DNA of 64,000 nt from Variovorax sp. J22G73. Its GTDB lineage: Bacteria > Pseudomonadota > Gammaproteobacteria > Burkholderiales > Burkholderiaceae_C. The notes under the pieces are model-generated. The model saw only the letters and a list, made by a program, of their open reading frames with translations. It searched no databases and was not told the origin of the DNA. The position numbers and the translations under genes are program-made. Positions 49,638-58,700 of the stretch are shown here, piece by piece. Position 1 is the stretch's first letter, and every line of letters starts with the position of its first letter. The stretch is from NCBI RefSeq assembly GCF_030317035.1, contig NZ_JASZYK010000011.1, positions 124,001-188,000 on the forward strand, written 5' to 3'.

Positions 49638-50102
49638 ATGGAAAAGATCATTCTTTATGTCGACGACGTCACTTACGCCAGTGAGCAGTTCGCCGAACTT
49701 GCGCCGGACGCGAACAACGTCGTGGCGCGCCATTGGGTGCTCGTGGCCTGCGCGCCGCGCATGACGCATCGCATCAGCAAGTGGGTGAGCCACAGCGCGC
49801 GCGAGAACTGGCGCGCCAAGTGGTTCAGCAAGGTGCAGGCGCAGATGCTGCCGCTGCTGGAGCGCAACGGCGGCCAGGTGACCCCGGTGCTGGCCAAGGG
49901 CCCGCTGACCGAGCTCACGGCGCAGCTCAAGCGCGAGCACGCCGCGGTGCACGTGGTCGATGCGCGCCGCCCGAAGATCGGTGTCGACCTGGAGCCGGTC
50001 ACGCCCGAGCAGAAGCCGGCCCACCAGACGGGCTGGGCCTTTCCCGGCGCCGTGATGGGCATGGGTGCATTGCTGGTGCTGGCGAACGAGCTGGCCGAGT
50101 AA
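49638..50102 (+). CDS. Uncharacterised 154-residue protein downstream of TerC
   Basis: No family was recognised. AAGGAG 6 nt upstream makes the ATG at 49638 secure. The N-terminus (MEKIILYVDDVTYASEQFAE) looks like the first strand of a nucleotide-binding or USP-like alpha/beta fold, and helices rich in Arg/Trp follow. The C-terminus carries one hydrophobic segment (GWAFPGAVMGMGALLVLANE) that may anchor or insert into membrane. It lies 72 bp after terC and before a strong terminator, so it is probably in the manganese-controlled transcript. A role in metal stress is inferred from position only. Confidence 0.75.
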   Translation: MEKIILYVDDVTYASEQFAELAPDANNVVARHWVLVACAPRMTHRISKWVSHSARENWRAKWFSKVQAQMLPLLERNGGQVTPVLAKGPLTELTAQLKREHAAVHVVDARRPKIGVDLEPVTPEQKPAHQTGWAFPGAVMGMGALLVLANELAE

Positions 50103-50121
50103 CACGGCAAGTTAACCCTCG

Positions 50122-50165
50122 ACGAGCCCCGGTGCGGCAACGCACCGGGGCTCGTTGTTTTTCAG
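50122..50165 (+). terminator. Strong Rho-independent terminator
   Basis: A perfect 15-bp stem, ACGAGCCCCGGTGCG (50122-50136) and CGCACCGGGGCTCGT (50141-50155), has a GCAA tetraloop followed by TGTTTTTC. It closes the riboswitch-terC-hypothetical transcript. Confidence 0.95.
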
Positions 50166-50187
50166 GCCCTGCGGTATCCTGCGCCGC

Positions 50188-50541
50188 ATGCGCATCATCA
50201 TCAAATGGCTGCTCAGCGCCGTCGCGCTGCTGGCGGTGGCTTATCTCTACAGCGGTGTCCAGGTCAACAGCTTCGGCTCCGCGCTGATCGCGGCCGCGGT
50301 CATCGGCCTGCTCAACATGATCGTGCGGCCGGTGCTGGTGGTGCTGACACTGCCCGTCACCATCGTCACGCTCGGGCTGTTCCTGTTCGTGATCAACGCG
50401 CTGCTGTTCTGGGCCGCGTCGGGGCTGCTGGGCGGCTTCCACGTCAACGGCTTCGTGGCCGCGCTGATCGGCTCGCTGCTGTATTCGCTGCTGGGGCTGG
50501 TGATCGAATCCGCGGTGGGCGGGCTGCTGTCCAAGCGCTGA
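50188..50541 (+). CDS. Four-helix membrane protein, phage-holin-4-2-like (PF04020-type)
   Basis: The ATG at 50188 gives 117 residues with four hydrophobic segments: IKWLLSAVALLAVAYLY, LIAAAVIGLLNMIVRPVL, LPVTIVTLGLFLFVINALLF and FVAALIGSLLYSLLGLVIES. The central IRPVL...LPVTIVTLGLF pattern is typical of the family once named mycobacterial four-TM phage holin. In chromosomes these are ordinary inner-membrane proteins of unknown function, not phage genes; no phage genes surround it. Confidence 0.82.
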   Translation: MRIIIKWLLSAVALLAVAYLYSGVQVNSFGSALIAAAVIGLLNMIVRPVLVVLTLPVTIVTLGLFLFVINALLFWAASGLLGGFHVNGFVAALIGSLLYSLLGLVIESAVGGLLSKR

Positions 50542-50560
50542 GCCGCTCTGTCTACTTGAA

Positions 50561-50607
50561 GCGGCGGCTCCGCCGCAGCGCTCATTTGAGAGGCGGCTCC
50601 GCCGCCT
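50561..50607. repeat. Twin GGCGGCTCCGCCGC palindromes at a convergent junction
   Basis: The 14-bp palindromic core GGCGGCTCCGCCGC occurs at 50563-50576 and again at 50592-50605, on either side of the M48 gene stop codon (50582-50584). Each can form a hairpin. They probably terminate the two convergent transcripts; the second copy is also the coding sequence for Glu-Pro-Pro near the protease C-terminus. Confidence 0.55.
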
Positions 50608-52156
50608 GCTCCTTCACCAACGCCTCCACCGCCCGCGCGCGCGTGTCGATGATCGACGCCTCGTAGTGGTCGACCACCTTCGACTGCCGCACCAGTTCCT
50701 GCGCGGCCTTGAAGCGGTCGCGCGCGGCCGGGTAGTCGAGGATGGCGACGTTGGCTTCCGCATCGGCACGCACCGCGCGCAGCGTGTCGCCTTCGGCGCC
50801 ATAAAGGTTGCCCAGCGCGCGCCACACGGTGGCATCGCGCGGCGTGGCGGCCACCCAGTCGCGCAGCACCGGAATCATCGGAGCGGGCTGGTGCATGGCG
50901 GTCGCGGCTTCGGCGGCCAACAGCATCTCCGGGCGCTCCTTCGACTTGGGGTCCAGCAGCGCGGCCGCCTTGGGCGCCGCGCCCGCGGCCAGCTCGATCT
51001 CCGCGCCGAGCCAGCGCGCCTGCTTCGCCGCGGCGGGGTTCTCGGCCGTGCGCGCCGTCAGGCGTTCGGCCATCGCGCGGGCGGTCTTGTACTCGCGCAT
51101 TTCCTTGGCCGACAGCGCGGCCGCGTACAGCGTGCCGGCCTGCTGGGCGGGGGAGCTTTTCGCGAACTCGCCGCTGTTGGCCGCGTCGATCCACTGGCGA
51201 AGCACATCGACGCCGGGGCGCGTCAGCACGCGGGCGCGCGAGGCGATCATGGCGTGGTCCATGGCCAGCGGCAGCGGCGGCACGGTGTCCATGCGGAACT
51301 GGAAGCGGCCCTGCATGTCGGAGATGCGCTCGGTGGTCAGGGGGTGGCTGCGCAGGTAGGGAAACGAGCCGTTGTCGTTCAGGCGCGAGGCGTACTGCAG
51401 CTTCTCGAACATGGCGGCGGCGCCCTGCGGCGCAAAGCCCGCCTGCGTCATCACGCCGAAGCCGATGCGGTCGGCCTCGCGCTCCATGTCGCGCGAGAAG
51501 TTCAGCTGGTTCTGCGCGAACATCGCCTGGCTGCCCATCATCACGGCCTGCCCGGCGTCGCCGCTGCGGCTTCGGCCGGCGGCGATCATCCCGAGGATGA
51601 GCCCCGCGATCATCAGCGGCATCTGCTTGCCCTGCTTGTCCATCATGCGGGAGATGTGGCGCTGCGTGACGTGCGAGAGCTCGTGGCCCAGCACCGTGGC
51701 CAGCTCGTCGCGGCTGCCCACCGTGGCGACCAGCCCCAGGTTCAGCCCCAGGTAGCCGCCGGGCAGCGCGAAGGCGTTGATGTTGCGGTCGCGCCCCAGC
51801 AGGATGGTCCAGGCAAAGCGCTCGTCGAGCTCGGGCGTGAGCTCGCCGCGGGTGCGCGCGGCGGCCAGCAGGCGCTGCCAGATCTCCTGCACGTAGGCCG
51901 CGATGACCGGGTCGTCGATGTAGTCGGTGTCGCGGTACAGCTCGCGGGCAATCTGGTCGCCCAGGTGGCGTTCGGCGCTGGCCGTCATTTCGCCGCCGTC
52001 GCCCATGCCGGGCAGCACCTGCTGGATCTGTTGCATCTGCGCCAGCGCAGGGGCGGGCAGCAGCGCCTGCGAAGCGATCAGGAAGGCCGTGCACAGCGGC
52101 CGCAGCGCGGTCGCCGGCTGGCGTTTTCGGGGGCGTTCGGGAGTCAAGCGCGGCAT
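50582..52156 (-). CDS. M48-family periplasmic metalloprotease (BepA-like)
   Basis: This 524-residue exported protein has a long signal peptide ending ALA before QMQQ near residue 40. The zinc protease motif HELSH with VTQRH after it lies near residue 155, and a downstream Glu in the READRIG motif completes the site. The C-terminal half has TPR-like helices, as in BepA, which degrades or chaperones misassembled outer-membrane proteins such as LptD. The region 40-55 is Met/Gln-rich. It is divergent from moaC, with an unusual 123-bp intergenic region between. Confidence 0.88.
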   Translation of the reverse strand: MPRLTPERPRKRQPATALRPLCTAFLIASQALLPAPALAQMQQIQQVLPGMGDGGEMTASAERHLGDQIARELYRDTDYIDDPVIAAYVQEIWQRLLAAARTRGELTPELDERFAWTILLGRDRNINAFALPGGYLGLNLGLVATVGSRDELATVLGHELSHVTQRHISRMMDKQGKQMPLMIAGLILGMIAAGRSRSGDAGQAVMMGSQAMFAQNQLNFSRDMEREADRIGFGVMTQAGFAPQGAAAMFEKLQYASRLNDNGSFPYLRSHPLTTERISDMQGRFQFRMDTVPPLPLAMDHAMIASRARVLTRPGVDVLRQWIDAANSGEFAKSSPAQQAGTLYAAALSAKEMREYKTARAMAERLTARTAENPAAAKQARWLGAEIELAAGAAPKAAALLDPKSKERPEMLLAAEAATAMHQPAPMIPVLRDWVAATPRDATVWRALGNLYGAEGDTLRAVRADAEANVAILDYPAARDRFKAAQELVRQSKVVDHYEASIIDTRARAVEALVKEQAAEPPLK

Positions 52157-52214
52157 TCCTCGTCAGTGGCTCGGGCTCGTATGATGCACCTTCGAACCGA
52201 TCGTTCAACCACCC

Positions 52215-52241
52215 CCGTACGCAAGCCGTACGGCACTTTTT
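52215..52241 (+). terminator. Hairpin plus T-run in the moaC leader region
   Basis: Perfect 7-bp arms CCGTACG (52215-52221) and CGTACGG (52227-52233) have a 5-nt loop, then CAC and TTTTT. It looks like an intrinsic terminator reading into moaC although no plus-strand gene ends here, so it may be an attenuator. Confidence 0.45.
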
Positions 52242-52245
52242 CGGC

Positions 52246-52278
52246 CACTTGTCCGTCACTTGTCCGCCACTTGTCCGC
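52246..52278 (+). repeat. Three 11-bp direct repeats immediately before moaC
   Basis: CACTTGTCCGT (52246-52256), CACTTGTCCGC (52257-52267) and CACTTGTCCGC (52268-52278) follow one another without a gap and end one base before the ATG. The 11-bp period is one DNA turn. They occupy the place where a ribosome binding site should be; none is visible. Confidence 0.85.
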
Positions 52279-52279
52279 C

Positions 52280-52771
52280 ATGAGCACTCTCACCCATTTC
52301 GACGCACAGGGGCAGGCCCACATGGTCGACGTCGCCGGCAAGCCCGCCACCCACCGCGTGGCCGTGGCCACCGGGCGCATCGAGATGCAGGCCGCCACGC
52401 TGGCGCTGATCGAGTCGGGCACCGCCAAGAAGGGCGACGTGCTCGGCATTGCGCGCATTGCCGGCATCCAGGCCGCCAAGAAGACCAGCGACCTGATTCC
52501 CCTGTGCCACCCGCTGGCGCTCACCCGCGTGGCGGTGGCGTTCGCGCTGGCCGACGCGGGCAACACGCCGCAGGTGGCGTGCACGGCCACCGTCGAGACC
52601 GTGGGGCCGACCGGCGTGGAAATGGAGGCGCTCACCGCCGTGCAGGTGGCGCTCCTGACCATCTACGACATGTGCAAGGCGGTCGACCGGGGGATGCGGA
52701 TCACCGACGTGCATGTGCTGGAAAAGCACGGGGGCAAATCGGGCAGCTGGACGGTGGGCCCCGCCGCGTAG
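52280..52771 (+). CDS. moaC: Cyclic pyranopterin monophosphate synthase
   Basis: The ATG at 52280 gives 163 residues, the normal length. MoaC signatures are present: GRIEMQAATLALIESGTAKK, KTSDLIPLCHPL near residue 70, and TGVEMEALTAVQVALLTIYDMCKA with the active-site region KAVDRGMRI. It makes cPMP with MoaA in molybdenum-cofactor synthesis. It stands alone; no other moa genes lie in the window. Its leader has a hairpin with a T-run and three 11-bp repeats but no recognisable ribosome binding site. Confidence 0.95.
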   Translation: MSTLTHFDAQGQAHMVDVAGKPATHRVAVATGRIEMQAATLALIESGTAKKGDVLGIARIAGIQAAKKTSDLIPLCHPLALTRVAVAFALADAGNTPQVACTATVETVGPTGVEMEALTAVQVALLTIYDMCKAVDRGMRITDVHVLEKHGGKSGSWTVGPAA

Positions 52772-52781
52772 CGCCCTGCGG

Positions 52782-54461
52782 CTACGGCGCGGACGCTTCC
52801 GCGGGCCTTGCCGGTGCGCCTTTCAGCCAGTGTGCGAACTCCTTCGGAAACGCATCGCTGAAGCGCGCCGCCTGCGCCCTGGCCTCGTCCTCGAGGCCGA
52901 GCATCTCGGCACTTTCGATCAGCTTGACGATGACCCGCGGCTCCGGCGAGAAGTGGATCACCCGCAGCGCCATCGCATGCATCTCGGCCGCGTTGGCGCG
53001 CGTGACGGTGGTCAGCGTCAGCTCCGCGAATTCGGCCTGGCGGGCAAACAACCAGGTTCCGCGCACCTTGGCGAGCGTGTCGTCCTCGTAGGCCGGAAGC
53101 CGTTCGTCGCGCGGCAGGTAGATCTGGCTCACGCGAACGTAGTCCCAGCTGGCGCACGCGACCACCAGCAACAGCACGCCCGCGGCCAGCGAGGACAGCG
53201 CCGGCCGCACCGCCACGCCGGCCTTGCCCGGCCACAGCACACCCAGGCACAGCCCCAAGACCAGCTGGAACGGCCCGTACCAGAGCGGATATTCGAGCAG
53301 GCTGTGCAGCACGATCGCGCCCAGCATGCCCCAGGCCATGAGCCGGGTCGGGTCGCGCTCGCGCCAGGGCCGCGCGGCCAGCACCAGCCACAGGAAGCCG
53401 CCGCAGATCAGCACCGCGGCGGGAACGCCCAGCTCCACGGCCAGGTGCAGCGGCAGGTTGTGCGCGTTGTCCAGGATCTCGACGAAGCGCGCGCCGGGGT
53501 ACTGGGTGCTGTAGTGCGCAAAGCTGAGCTCGCCCCAGCCCCAGCCGGTCCAGGGGCGCTCGCCGATCAGCGTGAGCACGTTGTGCCAGAGGATCAGCCG
53601 GCCGTGGTCGTCGGGCGCGCCGGTCTGCAGGCGCTGGAGCATGCTTTCGACGCCGGCGCCGCTGCCGCCGGCCATCAATTGGACCAGTTGGGGCAGCGTC
53701 CAGGCGACCAGGAAATAGAGCGGAATGATCGACAGCAGGAGCAGCGGCGAGGGCAGGCGCAGGTGTGAGGCGGCGCCTGCCTGCGTGCGCCAGCCCTGGC
53801 GCTCCCGCCTGGCGATGAAGCTGGCCACGCCGACGATCGACAGCAACTGCAGCAGGCCCGTGCGCGAGGTCGAGGCGGCCGCGGCGACCAAGAGCAGCAG
53901 CGCCGCGGCGACCAGGGCGCGTCGCGTGCGTAGCGATGGATTGGTGGCGTAGAGCCACAGCGCCGCGACCCAGGCCATGCTGATCAGCGTGGCGAACTGG
54001 TTGCGCTGGCGCAGGTTGCCGTAGGCCTGGCCCAGGGCGGGAGAGGTGGTCCAGGGGACGAGGGGGTCGGCGAGGCCGTAGTACTGGAGGAGGCCGAGGA
54101 CGGCGCTGAGGAGGCCCGCGGCGAGGATGCCCCAGGCCAGGGCGGCGCCCCCTCGCCCTTGCCCTTGAGCGGCGCTCGGCATGCGCGCGCCCACCATGGC
54201 TGCCAATGCGACGGTCACCATCACGACGCAGGCGGGGAGCCAGTAGCCCGCCTCGCCGCGGAATGCCGCGATGCAAATTGCGCAGAGCAAGAGCCAGCAC
54301 AGCACGCGGCGGCTGGGCACCTTGCCTCTGGCGTCGCCCGCGCAGAGCAGGAACGCGATGCAAGCCCAGGTGCAAAGCAGCTGCCAGACATTGACGGACG
54401 GGCCGGCCACCCACGGCGCCAGGAAAGGAAGGGCGATCAGCGCCGCGCTGGAGAAGGGCAT
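52782..54461 (-). CDS. O-antigen ligase/PglL-type O-oligosaccharyltransferase (Wzy_C family)
   Basis: The ATG at 54461 gives 559 residues with about 12 membrane helices and a soluble C-terminal part with TPR-like helices (residues about 430-559). The Wzy/PglL signature region is RQRNQFATLISMAWVAALWL, and the large periplasmic loop after it holds HDNAHNLPLH-type histidine (LDNAHNLPLHLAVELG) and GWGWGELSFAHY. Such enzymes transfer glycans from lipid carriers to LPS core or to pilin serine. Its position next to the type IV minor-pilin operon favours pilin glycosylation. The acceptor cannot be proven here. Confidence 0.83.
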   Translation of the reverse strand: MPFSSAALIALPFLAPWVAGPSVNVWQLLCTWACIAFLLCAGDARGKVPSRRVLCWLLLCAICIAAFRGEAGYWLPACVVMVTVALAAMVGARMPSAAQGQGRGGAALAWGILAAGLLSAVLGLLQYYGLADPLVPWTTSPALGQAYGNLRQRNQFATLISMAWVAALWLYATNPSLRTRRALVAAALLLLVAAAASTSRTGLLQLLSIVGVASFIARRERQGWRTQAGAASHLRLPSPLLLLSIIPLYFLVAWTLPQLVQLMAGGSGAGVESMLQRLQTGAPDDHGRLILWHNVLTLIGERPWTGWGWGELSFAHYSTQYPGARFVEILDNAHNLPLHLAVELGVPAAVLICGGFLWLVLAARPWRERDPTRLMAWGMLGAIVLHSLLEYPLWYGPFQLVLGLCLGVLWPGKAGVAVRPALSSLAAGVLLLVVACASWDYVRVSQIYLPRDERLPAYEDDTLAKVRGTWLFARQAEFAELTLTTVTRANAAEMHAMALRVIHFSPEPRVIVKLIESAEMLGLEDEARAQAARFSDAFPKEFAHWLKGAPARPAEASAP

Positions 54462-54595
54462 TGGCGGAATTGTGCAGCGCCGCGCCGAACAGGCGTCCAA
54501 GGCTTCACCAGCAACAACGCGAGCGGCTCGATCGGCGAGCCGAGAAACCGGCGTTCGTTTGTATGATCCGGAAGTTTTTCCTGCCAGGGCCTGAA

Positions 54596-54931
54596 ATGCA
54601 GAAGTCTCTATTCGCGGCAAGCCTCTTTGCTCTCCTCTCCCATGCCGCTTTCGCCAACACGCTCAGCGACAAGGTCGATGCGATGTCCGAGAACGGACGT
54701 CGCAACTTCATCTCCACGCTGGTTCAGCAAAGTGGTGCACAGTGCCCCGCCGTGCAGCGCGTGTTCTTCCAGGGGCTGCTGGACAAGGCGGCGGTATGGA
54801 ACGTGCGGTGCAGCGGCAAGAACGCCGACTTCGGCATCGTCTTCTACGACGACCAGGCCAACACCACGCGTGTGATGCCCTGCGCGCAGCTCAAGGAACT
54901 GGGCGCGCCCGGTTGCTTCAAGAAGTTCTGA
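54596..54931 (+). CDS. Small secreted four-cysteine protein, unknown function
   Basis: The ATG at 54596 gives 111 residues, with signal peptide 1-20 ending AFA. The mature part has four cysteines (Cys50, 72, 96, 107), enough for two disulfides, and ends PGCFKKF. No family was recognised. A weak AGGG lies before the start. It is divergent from the Wzy/PglL-type gene, and its end is only 3 bp from the convergent TonB-like gene. A surface or pilus-related role is a guess from neighbours. Confidence 0.72.
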   Translation: MQKSLFAASLFALLSHAAFANTLSDKVDAMSENGRRNFISTLVQQSGAQCPAVQRVFFQGLLDKAAVWNVRCSGKNADFGIVFYDDQANTTRVMPCAQLKELGAPGCFKKF

Positions 54932-54934
54932 GTT

Positions 54935-55726
54935 TCAACGTGAGGGCGGGGCCTGCAGCGGCGTTTCCGCTCCGGAAACCGCCATGCCTGTGGCGCTGAA
55001 CTGCACCGCCACCCGCATGCGCGCCGCCGTAGGCACACCGGCACGCATGCCCGGCGAAAAACGCGTGCTGACGAAGGCACCGATGGCCGAGGCCTCGAAC
55101 ATCCCGGGCGGCGTCGCCTCGATGACCTTGACGTTCTCCACGGCACCGCTGCTGCCGATCAACAGCTCCAACACCACTTCGCCCGTGCGCATGCCGGCGC
55201 TCGGCGGATACGCCAGGCGGATCTCGGTGAGCGGGCGCGGCGGCGGATCGAGTTCGGAGGCGGGCAGGTAGGCTGCGGCAGCGCTCGCAGACGCGACCAC
55301 GCCGACCTCGGGTTGCATGGGTGCGGACTGGGGCGTCGATTCGACGGCAGCAGCGGCAGGTGACTCGGCAGGTGTGCTCCTTGCCGGTTGTGTCGGTGTC
55401 GGTGTCGGTGTCGGTGCTTCGGGCACCGGCGCAGCAGCCGCCTCGCGAGCGGGCAACCGAGGGCTCGGTTCGCTGTGCTCTTTCACAGGCTGTGGCTCTG
55501 CCTCCGGCTCGGGCGCAGGCAGGTCCGGCGGCGGGGGCGGCGCGCTGACCGGCATCGTGGCCGGCTCGGCAGGCATCGGCAGCAAGCGCGCTTCTATCAC
55601 CTGCACCTTCGACTGCGACGCCACCGGCGGCCGCGGCCATGCCGCATACAGCAGCGCCGCGTGCAACACGACCGACCCCAGCACCGCGGCGGACAGGGAC
55701 CGGCGCGGCGCCGGGAGCAAACTCAA
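54935..55726 (-). CDS. TonB-like energy-transducer protein coupled to pilY1
   Basis: The likely start is the TTG at 55726, which overlaps the pilY1 TGA (TTGA), giving 263 residues. Residues 10-30 form a membrane anchor with His22 (VVLHAALLY), as in TonB. A long Pro-rich periplasmic stretch follows, with PTPTPTPT near residues 105-112. The C-terminal TonB-type domain (EIRLAYPPSAGMRTGEVVLE, then TRFSPGMRAGVP) ends the protein. No exbB/exbD genes are near. In other species a pilE-like gene often follows pilY1; here a TonB-like protein takes that place, so it may serve pilus or surface functions rather than iron uptake. Confidence 0.76.
   Translation of the reverse strand: MSLLPAPRRSLSAAVLGSVVLHAALLYAAWPRPPVASQSKVQVIEARLLPMPAEPATMPVSAPPPPPDLPAPEPEAEPQPVKEHSEPSPRLPAREAAAAPVPEAPTPTPTPTQPARSTPAESPAAAAVESTPQSAPMQPEVGVVASASAAAAYLPASELDPPPRPLTEIRLAYPPSAGMRTGEVVLELLIGSSGAVENVKVIEATPPGMFEASAIGAFVSTRFSPGMRAGVPTAARMRVAVQFSATGMAVSGAETPLQAPPSR
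55390..55416 (-). repeat. Hexanucleotide tandem repeat in the TonB-like gene
   Basis: GTGTCG repeats 4.5 times without error (plus-strand reading) and encodes alternating Pro-Thr in the TonB-like linker. As a multiple of three it can vary in copy number without frameshift, changing linker length. Confidence 0.85.
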
Positions 55727-58700
55727 CGCACCAGCTCGCGCCAGCTGACCCGCTTGCCTTGCGGCGGCGGGCTGCCGACCGGGATGCCCATCGACAGGGG
55801 AACACCCGACGCATCGCGTCCCAGGGCCCGGAACGTGCCGTTCGGCAGTCCGAGGATGCCAAGGCCCACCACCACGGAATTGCCGAAGAACGGCACCGAG
55901 GTCACCCGGTTCTCGCTGGAGCTGACCGGCAGGCCTGTGATGAGGTCGACATAGTTCAGCCAGCTGTAGCCACCGCCCGAGCACATCGTATTGCTCGGCA
56001 CGTTGGACGCGAACACCAGGGTGCCGAGCACGCTTTGCATGTCCACGTTCACGCGCTCGCCGGTGTCGGGCAGGTCGATGTACCAACCCTTGGTCTGCGT
56101 GCAGGCACCGTCGCCGGTGGCCGCGCACTGGACCGTGCGCGTCGCCGTGCTGCCCGAGCCGGTCTGTACCAGTTGCAGGCCCCTCAGCTCGGTTCTCAGG
56201 TTGGAGTAAACCGACGGATCCACATTCGTCAGCGGATCCTGCATCGCGTAGACGGTCTGCGCGCTGGTATCGGTCAGGTCGTCCGTCGACAGCATCCGCC
56301 CGGTGGCAGTCAACACCATGGTGGTGCCACTGACCTCGGCCAGTTGCGGTCGCGTGGTGATCGGCTGCGGATTGCCGCTCTTGTCCTTCGCCGTCGCGAG
56401 CAGCGCCGCTTCGAAACCAGCCGGATCGAGCACGTTGTTGATGTCGAAGCGCCAGATGTTGCCCAGCAAGTCGGCACCGTAGGCGCGCTCGGCCGTGTTG
56501 TTCAACGCGTAGTTGTTCACGAAGATGTTGATCTCTCGCAGGCCGCTCGGCGTGTCCTTGCTCCCCGACGAGGTGGCGATGCGCTGGATGATCGCGCCGG
56601 TGCCGGCGTCGAGCACGTAGAGGTAGCCGCGGCCATCGCCGCTGACCGAGTTGTTGTAGCCCGAAGTGACCAGCACCACCCAGGTGCCGTTGCGCAGCTT
56701 GGTGATGATCGGGCGTCCGTAGGTCAGCCCCACGTTGCAATCCGAGGTCGCGCCGACCGGATTGGTCGCGCAGGCGGTGCTCATGTTGAACTCCCACATC
56801 GCACGGGGCGCCGTCGGATTGGTGACGTCCAGCGCGTAATAGCCGTTGCCGCCATGGCCCAGGCCGGCGACGACCATCGTGCGCCATTGGCCGCCGGTGC
56901 GCACGTCGCCTGCGATCGGCGAACCGTCGACGAAGAACTGGTGCTTGTCGGCATAGTTCATATCGGCCAGCGTCCACATGTTGGGCATTACCACTTGCGG
57001 AACGAAGGCCCACGCTTCCTGCCCGGCGTTGGCGTAGTTCGAGTCGGTGGAGCTGGCCGGCGCGTAGAAGGCATGCAGCATGCCGTCGTTGGCGCCCACG
57101 TACACCATGGGGGTACGCGCCTTGTTCGCGGTCTTGAACGCGTCGTAGTCGGCGTCCTGGAAGAACTGGCTGGGGGCCTTCACGTAGGCAGGCTGCGAGT
57201 TGACGATGTCGCCCAGCACGTGCGCCCGGGTCCGGTAGAGCTTGGCGGTGTTGGAGACGTAGCCTTCCCGCTTGCGCTGGCCACGCAAGTAGTTCACCAG
57301 GTTCGCGCCAGTGGTAACGCTGCGCTGGTCGATGGTGCCGGAGCTGCCGTCGCTCATGAACGGATACTGGCTCAGGCCGGTGGTGATGGCGGTGCTGGTG
57401 AACGCCGCCTTCATGGCGGTGGTCAACCCGGTCGAGGCGCTGCCGGTGGGCAGGCCGCTCGTGGTGTCGCAGGCGCTGGTATTCCAGGTGAAGTCGACCA
57501 GGTTGTTGGTCGCCGGATCGCGTGCGTAGATTTTCCGGTTGTCGCACTCATCGCTCACCTTGGCGTCCAGCAGCCCGCGCCCGGACCATTTCACCGTCGT
57601 CGACAGGTTGCCGGTCGTGAGGTCCACCTCTTGCGCCAGCAATTCGCCGGTCCAGTCCAGCGTGGTGAAGCTGCCGGTGTAGGCGATGTTGTCACCCGCG
57701 GTCGGCGTGAGGCTGGAAACCGATGCACCCGCGCCGGCACCGGCTTGCGCCTTGATGCCCGAGAGCGCTTCCTTCAGCCCGTCGACCACCGACTGGGGAT
57801 CGCGCGCGCTGAAGTACTTGCCGCGGCCATTCACCGCCGTGTGCCAGAAATCGTCGATGGAGCGCGGGTCGTTGTATTGCAGCTGCGACAGGTTCGTGCC
57901 GTTCGGCCAGATCGGCCAGTTGACCGGTGGCGTGTTTTCGTAGCTGCGAATTTTCGAGAAGTCGCCCGTGGTCGCGCTCTTGTAGTTCTCCTGGTAGCTC
58001 AGATTGCCCGAGACGCCCAGGCCCACGACGAAGGTCGTCATGTGCTGCCACGGTGCGCGGTCGTCCTCGATGCCTTCGCCCAGGCGCGGAATGTCGTTCG
58101 ACATGCCGGGGCGCAGGTCGGTGATGTAGTAGTACTGCGCCACGTCGGCGAGGGAGTCGACGCTGCCCTGGATGCCGCTGCCGGTCACGGTGCCCTTGGT
58201 CGTCGTCGTCCCGCCCCAGGCGCCGGACACATCGACCACCGGCGGCGAGGCGGGGCTGGCGTAGCAGACATTGCCCACGTCCGCCCAGTCCGTTTCCTCC
58301 GTCGTCTTGTTGCGCACGCTGGAATCGATGGCCGTGCCACCGCTCACGTCATAGGTGGCGGTGATGGTCTGCGTGCGGCTCTGCACCTTGGTGCCGGGAA
58401 TGGACACGCAGGTGGTGGAGGTATATCCGTTGCTGGCGGTCGGTTCGACCGGCGAGCAACTCGTCACGCGGTCCGGCCCCTGCGTGTTCGCGCTGCAGGT
58501 GGTGGTGAGGAAGCTGGAATCCGTGCCGGGCGTGCACGCCGCCACAGGCGTCGGGCTGGTCGTTACCGTGGCGCAGCTCACAACGGGCAACACGCCGCGC
58601 GGCGAGGGCACGCATGCTCCCGAGGCCACGCCCACCGTCGTATCGGTGGCGGTGCAGGTGGTGCGCGTGAAGTTGTTGGCGCTCGTTGGTGCTTCGCTGG

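Noticed and set aside
50188..50541. Phage holin as a sign of a prophage
   Set aside because: The protein family name is historical; the surrounding genes are all chromosomal and no phage structural, integrase or lysis genes are seen.
52157..52279. Molybdenum-cofactor riboswitch in front of moaC
   Set aside because: The leader is too short and lacks the conserved Moco RNA pattern; only a 7-bp hairpin and 11-bp repeats are present.
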